Below, piece after piece: positions 9,151 to 20,355 of a DNA stretch of 64,000 bases. A model generated the notes under the pieces. That model was not told the origin of the DNA and did no database searches. It saw only the letters and a program-made list of their open reading frames with translations. Position 1 is the stretch's first letter. Every line of letters starts with the position of its first letter. This stretch comes from Flagellimonas lutaonensis (GTDB taxonomy: Bacteria > Bacteroidota > Bacteroidia > Flavobacteriales > Flavobacteriaceae), in NCBI RefSeq assembly GCF_000963865.1, contig NZ_CP011071.1, positions 1-64,000 on the forward strand. The letters are read 5' to 3'. The position numbers and the translations under genes were made by a program.

Positions 9151-9762
9151 ATGAAAAGTATAAAATTGCTATTTGTAGCGCTGTTCTTCCTGTTCTTTCA
9201 ATGGCCGACAGTTCAAGCACAAGAATCTCCCTCTTTGGATGAAGGAAGTATAGAAGAACAGTTCGAAAGTCTTGAAAAAAAGTCCGGTAACTACCGCGCC
9301 AATGGCATACGCTACGAAGTAATCAAACTTTTTGAGTTGAACAAACTGAAAAAGAATATTTTCGATTCGCTCGAAACGGCGAACAAGACCATAGCCGACT
9401 TAGAAAAGGCCATAGCGCAGAACAGGAGCGAAATCAATGCCCTGAATGCCAAACTTGAGGAGACCACCAAAAACCTGAACGAAACAAGGGCAGAAAAAGA
9501 TAGCATGTCGTTCTTTGGTGCCATGGTGTCAAAAGGCACCTATAAATTGATAATGGGGATTTTACTTTTTGTACTGCTGCTTTCGCTGTTGTTCTTCATT
9601 TATCGCTTTAGAAAAAGTAATTACCTAACCCAGCAGGCCAAAACGGCCCTCGCCGACCTTGAAGAGGAATATGAACAGCACCGCAGAAGGGCCTTGGAGC
9701 GAGAGCAAAAGATAAGTAGGCAATTGCAAGACGAACTCAACAAGAACAAAAAATCCATTTAA
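9151..9762 (+). CDS. Signal-peptide coiled-coil membrane protein, function unknown
   Basis: 203-aa envelope protein. A cleavable-type signal (residues 1-24, ending VQAQE) is followed by a heptad-rich coiled coil at about 60-120, a transmembrane segment at about 133-152 (GILLFVLLLSLLFFIYRF), and a second charged coiled coil to the end. Homologues next to trmD are often labelled tRNA (guanine-N1)-methyltransferase in annotations; nothing here supports that, because no knot or SAM motif is present and the real trmD lies two genes downstream. The acetyltransferase gene follows after 9 nt. The role is unknown; a scaffold across the inner membrane is a guess. Confidence 0.8.
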   Translation: MKSIKLLFVALFFLFFQWPTVQAQESPSLDEGSIEEQFESLEKKSGNYRANGIRYEVIKLFELNKLKKNIFDSLETANKTIADLEKAIAQNRSEINALNAKLEETTKNLNETRAEKDSMSFFGAMVSKGTYKLIMGILLFVLLLSLLFFIYRFRKSNYLTQQAKTALADLEEEYEQHRRRALEREQKISRQLQDELNKNKKSI

Positions 9763-9771
9763 ACCATTGCG

Positions 9772-10224
9772 ATGGTCACAATAAGCAGGGCAAATGCCGA
9801 CGAGGTGGGCCTTATAGCCCCCCTATTCGATGCTTATCGTGTTTTTTATGGGCAGCCCTCAAATCTTAGGGCTGCCGAATCGTTCTTATCGGAACGTTTC
9901 AACAATGGGGAAAACATTGTTTTTTTGGCTAGGCATAACGGCGAACCAGTAGGTTTCGTACAGCTATACAACACTTTTTCGTCAGTGAGCATGCAACCCT
10001 TTCTAATACTCAACGACCTTTTCGTAAAAGAAGATTTCAGAAAAAGAGGCGTTGGCGAAGCGCTGCTTGAACGGGCCAAGGCCCACTGTACTGAAATGGG
10101 CCTAAAAGGACTTGCCTTGGAAACGGCCACTGGCAACCCTGCACAAAAATTGTACGAACGGCTCGGTTGGAAAAGGAATACGGACTTCTTTCACTATTTT
10201 TGGAGCAACCCCAATTTGGCGTAG
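9772..10224 (+). CDS. GNAT family N-acetyltransferase
   Basis: Small 150-aa acetyltransferase with the acetyl-CoA loop KRGVGEALLERAKAHC after a FVKEDF strand and the typical C-terminal ETATGNPAQKLYERLGWKR. The substrate is unknown. It starts 9 nt after the coiled-coil gene and ends 27 nt before trmD, so it is likely co-transcribed with both. It is complete, with no missing cofactor-loop residues. Confidence 0.88.
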   Translation: MVTISRANADEVGLIAPLFDAYRVFYGQPSNLRAAESFLSERFNNGENIVFLARHNGEPVGFVQLYNTFSSVSMQPFLILNDLFVKEDFRKRGVGEALLERAKAHCTEMGLKGLALETATGNPAQKLYERLGWKRNTDFFHYFWSNPNLA

Positions 10225-10251
10225 CCCAAGGCAACTTTTGATACCCGAGCA

Positions 10252-10929
10252 ATGCGAATCGACATCATTACCCTATTGCCAGAACTATTGCGAAGTCCCT
10301 TTGAAGCGTCCATTTTAAAGAGGGCTATCGACAAGGGTCTGGTAGAGGTGCACCTTCATGATTTAAGGGAGTATGGTCTGGGCAACTATAAACAAGTAGA
10401 TGATTATCAATTTGGTGGCGGTGCGGGCATGGTATTGATGATCGAGCCCATTGACAACTGTATCTCGAAACTGAAAAAGGAAAGGGACTATGACGAGGTT
10501 ATTTATTTAACCCCCGATGGTGAAACCCTTACGCAACCCAAGGCAAACGAACTTTCGTTGAAAAAAAACCTCATATTGCTGTGTGGGCACTACAAGGGTG
10601 TTGACCAAAGGGTAAGAGACCATTTTGTCACCAAAGAAATCTCAATTGGCGATTACGTACTCTCAGGGGGCGAGCTTGCCGCAGCGGTATTGTGCGATGC
10701 TGTCATAAGACTTATCCCAGGGGTTTTGAACAATGAAACCTCGGCGCTGACCGATTCTTTCCAAGACAATTTACTGGCGCCGCCGGTTTATACAAGGCCG
10801 GCCGAATACAAAGGCCTTCAAGTGCCCGACATACTTTTGGGCGGCAACACACCTAAGATTGAATCTTGGCGCGAACAAAAGGCCCTTGAAAACACCCGGA
10901 AAAAACGGCCAGACCTTCTTAAAGACTGA
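10252..10929 (+). CDS. trmD: tRNA (guanine-37-N1)-methyltransferase TrmD
   Basis: SPOUT-class enzyme that methylates G37 of tRNAs that read CNN codons, preventing frameshifts. The 225-aa length is standard. The N-terminal [18 protein letters not shown], the conserved [11 protein letters not shown], and the trefoil-knot segment [19 protein letters not shown] are all present, and the C-terminal [16 protein letters not shown] is the TrmD tail. Its usual partner rplS follows after a 120-nt gap that holds a separate promoter. The rimM and rpsP genes of the classical operon are not adjacent here. Confidence 0.97.
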   Translation: MRIDIITLLPELLRSPFEASILKRAIDKGLVEVHLHDLREYGLGNYKQVDDYQFGGGAGMVLMIEPIDNCISKLKKERDYDEVIYLTPDGETLTQPKANELSLKKNLILLCGHYKGVDQRVRDHFVTKEISIGDYVLSGGELAAAVLCDAVIRLIPGVLNNETSALTDSFQDNLLAPPVYTRPAEYKGLQVPDILLGGNTPKIESWREQKALENTRKKRPDLLKD

Positions 10930-10951
10930 ACAAAAAATTGTTGAAAGCCTC

Positions 10952-10981
10952 TTGCAGATTGTAAATAAAGCACTACTTTTG
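10952..10981 (+). promoter_or_regulatory. Bacteroidota-type promoter for rplS
   Basis: A -33 TTG (10952-10954) and a -7 TACTTTTG (10974-10981), an exact fit to TAnnTTTG, are separated by 19 nt. It lies 69 nt upstream of the rplS start and after the trmD stop, so rplS can be transcribed independently. Confidence 0.65.
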
Positions 10982-11049
10982 CAATCGCAAAATCAACCGC
11001 TGACGAAAATCGTGGATGTTGGTTTTGATTGAACCATAAACCATTTGAC

Positions 11050-11400
11050 ATGGAATCGCTAATTAAGTTTGTAGAAGACGAGTTTGTACCTAAAAAAGAT
11101 TTTCCTGAGTTTTCGGCAGGTGATACCATTACCGTTTATTACGAAATCAAGGAAGGTGAAAAGACCCGTACCCAGTTCTTCAAAGGGGTGGTCATTCAAC
11201 GTAGGGGCAGCGGTGCCACCGAGACTTTTACCATACGCAAGATGTCCGGTACGGTAGGTGTTGAACGTATTTTCCCCATCAACATGCCCGCACTTCAAAA
11301 AATAGAAGTGAACAAAAAGGGTAAAGTTAGAAGGGCACGTATCTTCTACTTCAGGGGCTTGACCGGTAAAAAGGCCCGAATCAAAGAGATTAGAAAATAG
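11050..11400 (+). CDS. rplS: 50S ribosomal protein L19
   Basis: Large-subunit protein at the 30S-50S interface. It is 116 aa from ATG 11050 (MESLIKFVEDEF). An in-frame ATG at 11029 would add seven residues not typical of L19 and is rejected. Characteristic segments are FSAGDTITVYYEIKEGEKTRTQFFKGVVIQRRG, split here as FSAGDTITVYYEIKEG and FKGVVIQRRG, and the C-terminal GKVRRARIFYFRGL. It has its own promoter and terminator, so it is a monocistronic unit behind trmD. Confidence 0.97.
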   Translation: MESLIKFVEDEFVPKKDFPEFSAGDTITVYYEIKEGEKTRTQFFKGVVIQRRGSGATETFTIRKMSGTVGVERIFPINMPALQKIEVNKKGKVRRARIFYFRGLTGKKARIKEIRK

Positions 11401-11420
11401 TCACGACCCATAAGAAAAAT

Positions 11421-11445
11421 GGCGCTCAAAAGAGCGCCTTTTTTT
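11421..11445 (+). terminator. Rho-independent terminator after rplS
   Basis: Perfect 7-bp stem GGCGCTC / GAGCGCC (11421-11427, 11432-11438) with a 4-nt A loop and a seven-T tail. It lies 20 nt after the rplS stop. Confidence 0.93.
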
Positions 11446-11503
11446 ATGAACAATTGTTAATAACCTTGGTTTATATCTTGTTGATTTTAAATTACTTGTA
11501 AAA

Positions 11504-11534
11504 TTTGCAAAAGATAGATTTTATACTACCTTTA
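11504..11534 (+). promoter_or_regulatory. Bacteroidota-type promoter of an unassigned transcript
   Basis: TTTG (11504-11507), a 19-nt spacer and TACCTTTA (11527-11534), one base from TAnnTTTG. Transcription would start near 11540. No recognised gene lies between here and the terminator at 11883-11924. Confidence 0.6.
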
Positions 11535-11540
11535 TCGAAC

Positions 11541-14182
<2,642 letters not shown>

Positions 14183-14205
14183 GAAAGGGACTCCATAAGA
14201 AACCT

Positions 14206-14246
14206 AAAGCCTTTCATTTGTTAAATATATATGAAAGGCTTTTTCT
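14206..14246 (+). terminator. Rho-independent terminator after icd
   Basis: 12-bp perfect stem AAAGCCTTTCAT / ATGAAAGGCTTT (14206-14217, 14231-14242) followed by Ts, 23 nt after the icd stop. Confidence 0.9.
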
Positions 14247-14285
14247 ATTTGGGCATTCTCAATACATTTAAAGAAACTAAACTTT

Positions 14286-16694
14286 ATGCCCTTTGCCGAT
14301 CGGTACACTGTTATTCTTTCGCTATGCTCAGTCTTCTTTTTCACTATTTGTTTCGGTCAACAGAAATACACCCTAAGCGGCACGGTCTACGAAGCCGCCA
14401 GCAACGAAACCCTGATTGGGGTCACCATTTCCATACCAGAACTGCGAACGGGCACCACCACCAATGAATATGGTTTTTATTCCATTACCCTGCCCGAAGG
14501 TGAATATGAGGTTGTGGTCAGTTATCTGGGGTATCAAAGTATTCGACAGGCGATTTCGCTGAACACCGACAGAAAGAGGAACTTCAATTTGATTGAAGAG
14601 CCCGAAGAACTTGAAGAAGTAGTGGTTACAGACAAGGCCAACCGCACCGAAATAAAAAAGCCGCAAATGAGTGTGAACACGCTTCCAGTGGCCACCATCA
14701 AGCAGATACCGGTGGTATTGGGCGAGGCCGATGTTATCAAATCACTTATTTTATTACCAGGGGTGACCAACGCCGGCGAGGCTTCCTCTGGTTTCAACGT
14801 GCGTGGTGGCGCCGCTGACCAAAACCTGATTTTGCTAGACGAGGCAACCATCTTCAACTCCTCCCACCTATTCGGTTTCTTTTCGGTCTTCAATCCAGAT
14901 GCGATTAAGGATATCAAACTGTTCAAAGGGGGCATCCCGGCAAGATACGGCGGTCGTGTTTCCTCTGTTTTGGAGATTTTTCAAAAAGAGGGAAACAGTA
15001 AAGAGCTGAAGGTCAGTGGCGGAATCGGGGCGGTGGCGAGCAGATTGTTGATAGAAGGACCGGTTATCAAAGACAGAACAGCATTTTTGGCAGGTGGTCG
15101 GGCTTCGTACGCCCATCTGTTCTTACCACTTTTCGATATTGAAAACAAGGCATACTTCTATGACCTGAACACCAAAATAAACCACCGGATCAACGAAAGA
15201 AACAACATTTATCTTTCAGGATATTTCGGACGGGACCTGTTCAGTATCGGCGACCGATTTGTAAATACCTATGGCAATGCCGTGGGCAACTTTCGATGGA
15301 ACCATTTGTTCTCAGACAAATTGTTCTCGAACCTCTCGCTCATATATTCTGATTATTTCTATGGCCTAGAGTTGGATTTTGTTGGATTTGAATGGGATTC
15401 GGGCATTCAAAACTTCAATGTCAAATACGATTTAAAACATTATATCAGTGATAAGCTGCAAATCAATTACGGGCTGAACAATATCTACTACGTTTTTAAT
15501 CCAGGTAATATCAAACCCAACCGGCCGAGCTCGGGCATTGTCGAAGATCAACTGACCAAAAAATATGCCAACGAAAACGCTGTCTACGTGGGTGTTGAAC
15601 AAGAAATCACCGATGAACTGCGAATCAATTATGGTTTTCGGGCAAGCCAGTTCAACAGGTTGGGGCAAGATGAATTCTTTGTCTATGAAAATGGCAATCC
15701 TGTCATTTTTGACCCTTTTACCTTGACCTACCAAGAGGCCACCCCGATCGACACCATTAATCCTGGCAGGGGAGGTACCCTAAAAAAGTTCTTTAATTTA
15801 GAACCGCGGGTTTCGGCCTCGTATGTTTTTAACGAAAATTCCTCTATCAAAGCAAGTTACACCCGGTTGGCCCAATACCTTCATTTGCTCTCGAATACAA
15901 GCTCCCCTACCCCGCTGGATGTATGGACCCCCAGTGGTCCCTTTGTAGAACCCCAACTTTTGGACCAGTACGCACTCGGTTTTTTCAAGAACCTGAAAGA
16001 AGGCGACTATTCATTGGAAATTGAAACCTTTTACAAAGACATACAGAACCGTATCGATTATATAGATGGCGCAAACCTCATTGCCAACAACGCCATTGAG
16101 CGTGTTATTTTGAACGGCGAGGCAAGGGCCTACGGCCTTGAGCTATTGGTTCGTAAAAATGAGGGCAGTCTGACCGGCTGGTTGGCCTACACCCTGTCAA
16201 GATCGGAACAGCGCACGCCTGGCCGTATACCTGCTGTTGACAATGGCCGCTCGAATCTAGAGACCGGCATCAACAATGGGGAATGGTACAGCACCCCTTA
16301 CGACAAAACACATGATCTGGCCCTTTATGGAAATTTCAAGTTGAACGAAAAATGGAGCTTCAATTCAAACTTTATCTATCAGACCGGCCAACCTACCAAT
16401 TTTCCGGTCGGTCAGTTCGAGTTTGAAGAATTGGTGGTACCGGTGTATGGTCTTAGAAACCAACAGCGATTGCCCGATTACCATCGGTTGGACATCGGTG
16501 CGACCCTGACCCCAAAAAAGAACAAAAACCGTAATTGGCAGGCCGAGTGGGTCTTTAGTATCTATAATGTGTACAACCGAATGAATGCGGCTTCCATTAA
16601 TTTCAGACAAAATCAAGATACGGGAAGAAACGAGGCCATACGGACCTCTATTTTTGGCATCGTACCGGCCATTACCTATAATTTCAAGTTTTAA
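14286..16694 (+). CDS. TonB-dependent receptor with carboxypeptidase-regulatory domain
   Basis: Outer-membrane active transporter of 802 aa. A signal peptide (residues 1-24, ending FGQQ) is followed by a CarboxypepD_reg-like beta domain (about 25-110, YTLSGTVYEAASNETLIGV), a plug (about 120-230, with LLPGVTNAGEASSGFNVRGG and NLILLDEATIFN) and a beta-barrel ending YNFKF. No STN domain is present, so direct control through a FecR-type anti-sigma factor is not indicated. The DUF4249 lipoprotein gene follows after 3 nt, the usual partner of this subtype. The substrate is unknown. Confidence 0.92.
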   Translation: MPFADRYTVILSLCSVFFFTICFGQQKYTLSGTVYEAASNETLIGVTISIPELRTGTTTNEYGFYSITLPEGEYEVVVSYLGYQSIRQAISLNTDRKRNFNLIEEPEELEEVVVTDKANRTEIKKPQMSVNTLPVATIKQIPVVLGEADVIKSLILLPGVTNAGEASSGFNVRGGAADQNLILLDEATIFNSSHLFGFFSVFNPDAIKDIKLFKGGIPARYGGRVSSVLEIFQKEGNSKELKVSGGIGAVASRLLIEGPVIKDRTAFLAGGRASYAHLFLPLFDIENKAYFYDLNTKINHRINERNNIYLSGYFGRDLFSIGDRFVNTYGNAVGNFRWNHLFSDKLFSNLSLIYSDYFYGLELDFVGFEWDSGIQNFNVKYDLKHYISDKLQINYGLNNIYYVFNPGNIKPNRPSSGIVEDQLTKKYANENAVYVGVEQEITDELRINYGFRASQFNRLGQDEFFVYENGNPVIFDPFTLTYQEATPIDTINPGRGGTLKKFFNLEPRVSASYVFNENSSIKASYTRLAQYLHLLSNTSSPTPLDVWTPSGPFVEPQLLDQYALGFFKNLKEGDYSLEIETFYKDIQNRIDYIDGANLIANNAIERVILNGEARAYGLELLVRKNEGSLTGWLAYTLSRSEQRTPGRIPAVDNGRSNLETGINNGEWYSTPYDKTHDLALYGNFKLNEKWSFNSNFIYQTGQPTNFPVGQFEFEELVVPVYGLRNQQRLPDYHRLDIGATLTPKKNKNRNWQAEWVFSIYNVYNRMNAASINFRQNQDTGRNEAIRTSIFGIVPAITYNFKF

Positions 16695-16697
16695 GAA

Positions 16698-17603
16698 ATG
16701 AGACTGTTTTTGGTATTTATTTTAGTGTTTGTCACATTTGTTTCGTGTGAAGAGGTGGTTGATGTCGATTTGCAGCCGGAAGAGCCACGGTTGATCATAA
16801 ATGGACTTGTGCGGGTAGATAAGAGCCAAGAGTTTATCGATGTACGGATAAAGGTAACCGAGAGCAGTAATTTTTTTGATGAAAATCCCGTGACACAATT
16901 AGAGAGCGCATCCATTATTTACGGTAAAACAAATCCCGATATTCCAGAACAATTAGACAGTATTGCGGTATCGGTTTTAGAAGAAGAGGCCCCGGGAACG
17001 GGAATATATATACCAAGCTACATACCCGGCACCGATACTGACGACCGCATACGAACCTCCAGTGCAACCCCAAACACGGGTTTTATACTGGTGGTGGAGC
17101 ATAAGGGCAGGCGCTACGCGGCCAGAACACCCTACTCACCCACAGTGCCCATAGACAATCTACAAATAGGAGACGATACACTCTTTGATGAAGATGAAAC
17201 GGAGGTCAAGGTAACCATAACCGATGTTGAAGACAGGGATGATTTTTATGTGTTCGATTTTGGCTTTGGAAACTTTTTAGCTGTGGAAGACCAGTTCTTT
17301 GACGGGCAGCAGTTTGAATTCTCTTATTTCTACGACCAGGAGTTTGCACCGGGAACGGAGTTGGAAATCTCGGTTTTAGGGGCAGACCGGGAGTTTTACA
17401 ACTACATGGACCTTCTGATCGAACAGACCGAAGACACCGGTGGGGTCTTTCAAACACCTGCGGCCATCATCAGGGGGAATGTATTTGATGTTACGGGCCT
17501 TGACAATATAACCGTATTCGACAATGTCAATCGCCCAGATGGATTCGGATTGGGATATTTTGCCGTGGTACAGGAATATAAGCAGACCATAACGGTAGAA
17601 TGA
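16698..17603 (+). CDS. DUF4249 family outer-membrane lipoprotein
   Basis: 301-aa lipoprotein. The signal ends in the lipobox FVSC with the acylated cysteine at about residue 15, followed by EEVVDVDL, the hallmark start of DUF4249 proteins. The rest is predicted beta-rich and acidic. It starts 3 nt after the TonB receptor stop, so the two are translated together and probably form a receptor/surface-lipoprotein pair, analogous in layout to SusC/SusD but of unrelated sequence. The ligand is unknown. The opposing GntP gene ends 3 nt beyond its stop. Confidence 0.87.
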   Translation: MRLFLVFILVFVTFVSCEEVVDVDLQPEEPRLIINGLVRVDKSQEFIDVRIKVTESSNFFDENPVTQLESASIIYGKTNPDIPEQLDSIAVSVLEEEAPGTGIYIPSYIPGTDTDDRIRTSSATPNTGFILVVEHKGRRYAARTPYSPTVPIDNLQIGDDTLFDEDETEVKVTITDVEDRDDFYVFDFGFGNFLAVEDQFFDGQQFEFSYFYDQEFAPGTELEISVLGADREFYNYMDLLIEQTEDTGGVFQTPAAIIRGNVFDVTGLDNITVFDNVNRPDGFGLGYFAVVQEYKQTITVE

Positions 17604-17606
17604 TCA

Positions 17607-18935
17607 TCACCCACCCATAATCAGATAGAGCACGATAATAAGCGCAATGCCCACCAAGCCCTGAAAAAGGGTGGCCAAACTATGGCCCTTAAGAGCGTTT
17701 TTTACGTCTAAATCTGAAAATTGCGACACCACCCAGAAGTAACTATCGTTGATGTGTGAAACAGTCATGGCACCTGCACCTATGGCCAAAACGCCAAGGG
17801 CTTTTTCAGCCACCGATACCAACCCAAAAGTAGAGAGCAAAGGTGCCGCAATGGCGGCAGTGGTGATAATCGATACGGTCGATGAGCCTTGGGCGGTTTT
17901 TAGTGCCGCGGCAATACCAAAACAAATCAAAAGTCCGCCGACCCCAGAGGTAGTGCTCAAATCTAAAATAGCGGCAAAGTCGACCGTTCTCAGAATAGCT
18001 CCGAAAGCCCCACCTGCCCCTGTTATGAGCACGATAAGCCCTGCTTGTTTCAATGCTTCCACAATCCATTCATTTCGTTCTTTGGATGGATGTTTTCTAC
18101 CCAAAGAAAAGGCCAAGAAAACCCCGAAGAGCAATGCTACGATCGGGTTGCCTACAAAATCGGTGAATTGGAACAGAATTCCCTCCCCAACTGGTTTGGT
18201 AGGATAATTGGCCACAGACTTTAGCGCAATCAAGACCAATGGCACCACCAAGGGCAAAAAGGCCTGTAAGGCCGTAGGTCTGGCAGTAGCCTCTTCAATC
18301 GTCAGTATCTTATCATCCCCCGGGTTGGTGGTCTTGATATACCCCGAAACAAAACGCGCCCAAAAATAACCTGTCAAACTTACGGGAATAGCCACCAAGA
18401 GGCCCAAAATCAATACAGTGCCCAAATCAGCCTCTAAAATTGCTGCGGCCGCCAGCGGTCCGGGAGTCGGAGGCACAAATACATGGGCCGCATACAGGCC
18501 ACTCGCCAATGCGATGGCAAAAAACAGCACGGGCAAGCCCGATTTTTTGCTCAATGTCTTGTTGAGTGACGAAAGGATGATAAATCCAGAATCACAGAAC
18601 ACAGGAATCGATACCACGAAACCAGCCAAATTAATGGCTAGGGGCGAACGCTTGAACCCTACCCATTTTAAGATGGTATCGGTAAGCACCTTTGTACTGC
18701 CTGTCTTTTCCAAAAAAATACCGATTACACTGCCAAAGGCAATGACCAACCCGATACCGGACAAAGTTTTTCCAAAACCCTCCCCTATTTGCACCATCAT
18801 CTGTTGGGGCGTCAAACCCAATAAGAAGCCTGAGATTAGGGCCGCCAAGATTAGCGAAAACACAGGGTTCAACTTAAACTTCACCGTGGCGATGATAATG
18901 AACAACACAACCAATAGTATGGTCAACAACTCCAT
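17607..18935 (-). CDS. GntP-family permease, probable D-glycerate or gluconate importer
   Basis: 442-aa inner-membrane proton symporter with about 12-14 hydrophobic segments. GntP marks include NPVFSLILAALISGFLLGL, FVPPTPGPLAAAAILEADLG and the C-terminal AIGAGAMTVSHINDSYFW. Its start overlaps the end of the glycerate kinase gene by 13 nt, so the two are made together. This coupling points to uptake of D-glycerate rather than gluconate; that is inference from context, supported by GntP-glycerate kinase pairs in other bacteria. No gluconate kinase is nearby. Confidence 0.93.
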   Translation of the reverse strand: MELLTILLVVLFIIIATVKFKLNPVFSLILAALISGFLLGLTPQQMMVQIGEGFGKTLSGIGLVIAFGSVIGIFLEKTGSTKVLTDTILKWVGFKRSPLAINLAGFVVSIPVFCDSGFIILSSLNKTLSKKSGLPVLFFAIALASGLYAAHVFVPPTPGPLAAAAILEADLGTVLILGLLVAIPVSLTGYFWARFVSGYIKTTNPGDDKILTIEEATARPTALQAFLPLVVPLVLIALKSVANYPTKPVGEGILFQFTDFVGNPIVALLFGVFLAFSLGRKHPSKERNEWIVEALKQAGLIVLITGAGGAFGAILRTVDFAAILDLSTTSGVGGLLICFGIAAALKTAQGSSTVSIITTAAIAAPLLSTFGLVSVAEKALGVLAIGAGAMTVSHINDSYFWVVSQFSDLDVKNALKGHSLATLFQGLVGIALIIVLYLIMGG

Positions 18936-20059
18936 TTACGTACTGTTTTAAAATAGTTTTTGACGGCCTTCTGCAACAGCATGGCCGCATGCTGCATATT
19001 GTAGTCCAAAGGTTTTTCGCGGTCAGCGATTTCGATGGTGGCCTGTAGGCCCAATGTCCTAGCTTCTTTGGCCGAAAGCTCTTTAATACCACAAAAGGCA
19101 ATCACAGGAAGGCCGTATTTTTGCCCCAATCGCACTACGCCACTGATCAACTTGCCCTGCAGGGTTTGGTTGTCAATGGCACCCTCTCCGGTAATGATGG
19201 CATCAATATGCCCTGCATCCAATAACCCGTTGACTTTTGAAAGGTCCAATAGAAAATCAATTCCCGAAATAAAATTAGCATTGAAAAATGTCATAAGTCC
19301 GTAGCCCGTTCCCCCGGCCGATCCAGCGCCGGGAATATTCGCATTCTGTACACCCAAATCGCTGGCCACTACCCTGTCAAGCTTTCGAAGACCAGCATCA
19401 AGGCGTTCAACATCGTGGGCATTTGCGCCTTTTTGGACCGCATAGACATGGGCAGCACCTTGAATGCCATACAATGGGTTATTTACATCGTTGATGGCAA
19501 AAAAAGAAACACCATCCAGCTTGCCCTCTTTTTTTATGGAAGCTATTCTATCCAGATGCTTCCCAATGGTTTTCAGGTTATTGCCGTTCGTATCAAGGAA
19601 ACGGTAACCAAGTGCCTTTGCAATACCTGTACCACCATCATTGGTGGCACTGCCACCGATGCCCAACAAAACCCGTTTGGCACCAAGTTCCAATGCTTTC
19701 TTTATTTGCAGTCCCGTACCGTAGGTCGATGTTTGCAGCGGATTTCTTTCTTCTTCTTTCAACAGTACCAGCCCAGAAGCCCTGGCCAATTCGATATAGG
19801 CCGTCGAGGTTTTCGTATCATATCCGAAGGGAGCCTTCATGGGCCTCCCGATGGGGTCCACGGTGTCTGTCCAAATCCTTTGCAAATCAATATATCTTGC
19901 CACGGCATCTAAAAATCCGTCCCCCCCGTCGGAAGCAAGTATACCAGTGATGTTGGCGTCTGGAAGCACACTTTTTATGCCAACAGAAATATTTTCGATT
20001 ACTTCTTCCGCAATGAGCGAACCTTTGAATTTATCTGGAATGACCAAAAAACGTTTCAT
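18923..20059 (-). CDS. Glycerate kinase (type II, GarK/GlxK family)
   Basis: Phosphorylates D-glycerate to 2- or 3-phosphoglycerate with ATP. It is 378 aa from ATG 20059 (MKRFLVIPDKFKGSLIAEEV); a start 15 nt upstream adds MVSHG and is less likely. Family motifs are PDKFKGSL at the N-terminus, ILASDGGDGFLDAV, VLLGIGGSATNDGGTG in the middle, and ITGEGAIDNQTLQGK near the C-terminus. It is upstream of and overlaps the GntP permease gene by 13 nt. Together they form a compact import-and-phosphorylation unit feeding lower glycolysis. Confidence 0.94.
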   Translation of the reverse strand: MKRFLVIPDKFKGSLIAEEVIENISVGIKSVLPDANITGILASDGGDGFLDAVARYIDLQRIWTDTVDPIGRPMKAPFGYDTKTSTAYIELARASGLVLLKEEERNPLQTSTYGTGLQIKKALELGAKRVLLGIGGSATNDGGTGIAKALGYRFLDTNGNNLKTIGKHLDRIASIKKEGKLDGVSFFAINDVNNPLYGIQGAAHVYAVQKGANAHDVERLDAGLRKLDRVVASDLGVQNANIPGAGSAGGTGYGLMTFFNANFISGIDFLLDLSKVNGLLDAGHIDAIITGEGAIDNQTLQGKLISGVVRLGQKYGLPVIAFCGIKELSAKEARTLGLQATIEIADREKPLDYNMQHAAMLLQKAVKNYFKTVRKWSC

Positions 20060-20126
20060 ACCGTGCGACACCAAAATCTTATGAGGGTGGCTAAATATAA
20101 AGTATTCTTGCTACTTTCGTAGTTGT

Positions 20127-20354
20127 ATGAGAACGGATAAGGCCTTACTGGTAAAGGGAATCAAATATCTGGCCATTACGGCATTGACCATGTTCTTGGC
20201 ACCTGTGGTCATTTACCAAGCTTTCAAAAACCAAGACCACCCATGGTATTTGCCGGTACTGGTCATCGGATTGATTTTGGCAGTTGTGGCGATTGCCCTA
20301 GGTTTTTATGGCATCAAACTAATGGTCGATTCCCTTTTCGGGAAGAAAAAATAA
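20127..20354 (+). CDS. Small two-helix membrane protein (DUF6095-like)
   Basis: 75-aa protein with two predicted transmembrane segments (about residues 14-32 and 43-65) and a basic C-terminus (FGKKK). The order and length match the flavobacterial DUF6095 family as I recall it; function is unknown. It is divergent from the glycerate kinase gene (67 nt between starts) and ends 1 nt before the opposing DUF4294 gene. Confidence 0.75.
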   Translation: MRTDKALLVKGIKYLAITALTMFLAPVVIYQAFKNQDHPWYLPVLVIGLILAVVAIALGFYGIKLMVDSLFGKKK

Positions 20355-20355
20355 A

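Noticed and set aside
17749-18951. Long antisense frames (152 and 177 codons) opposite the permease
   Set aside because: Low-complexity shadows of the GntP gene in another frame; no domain or signal.
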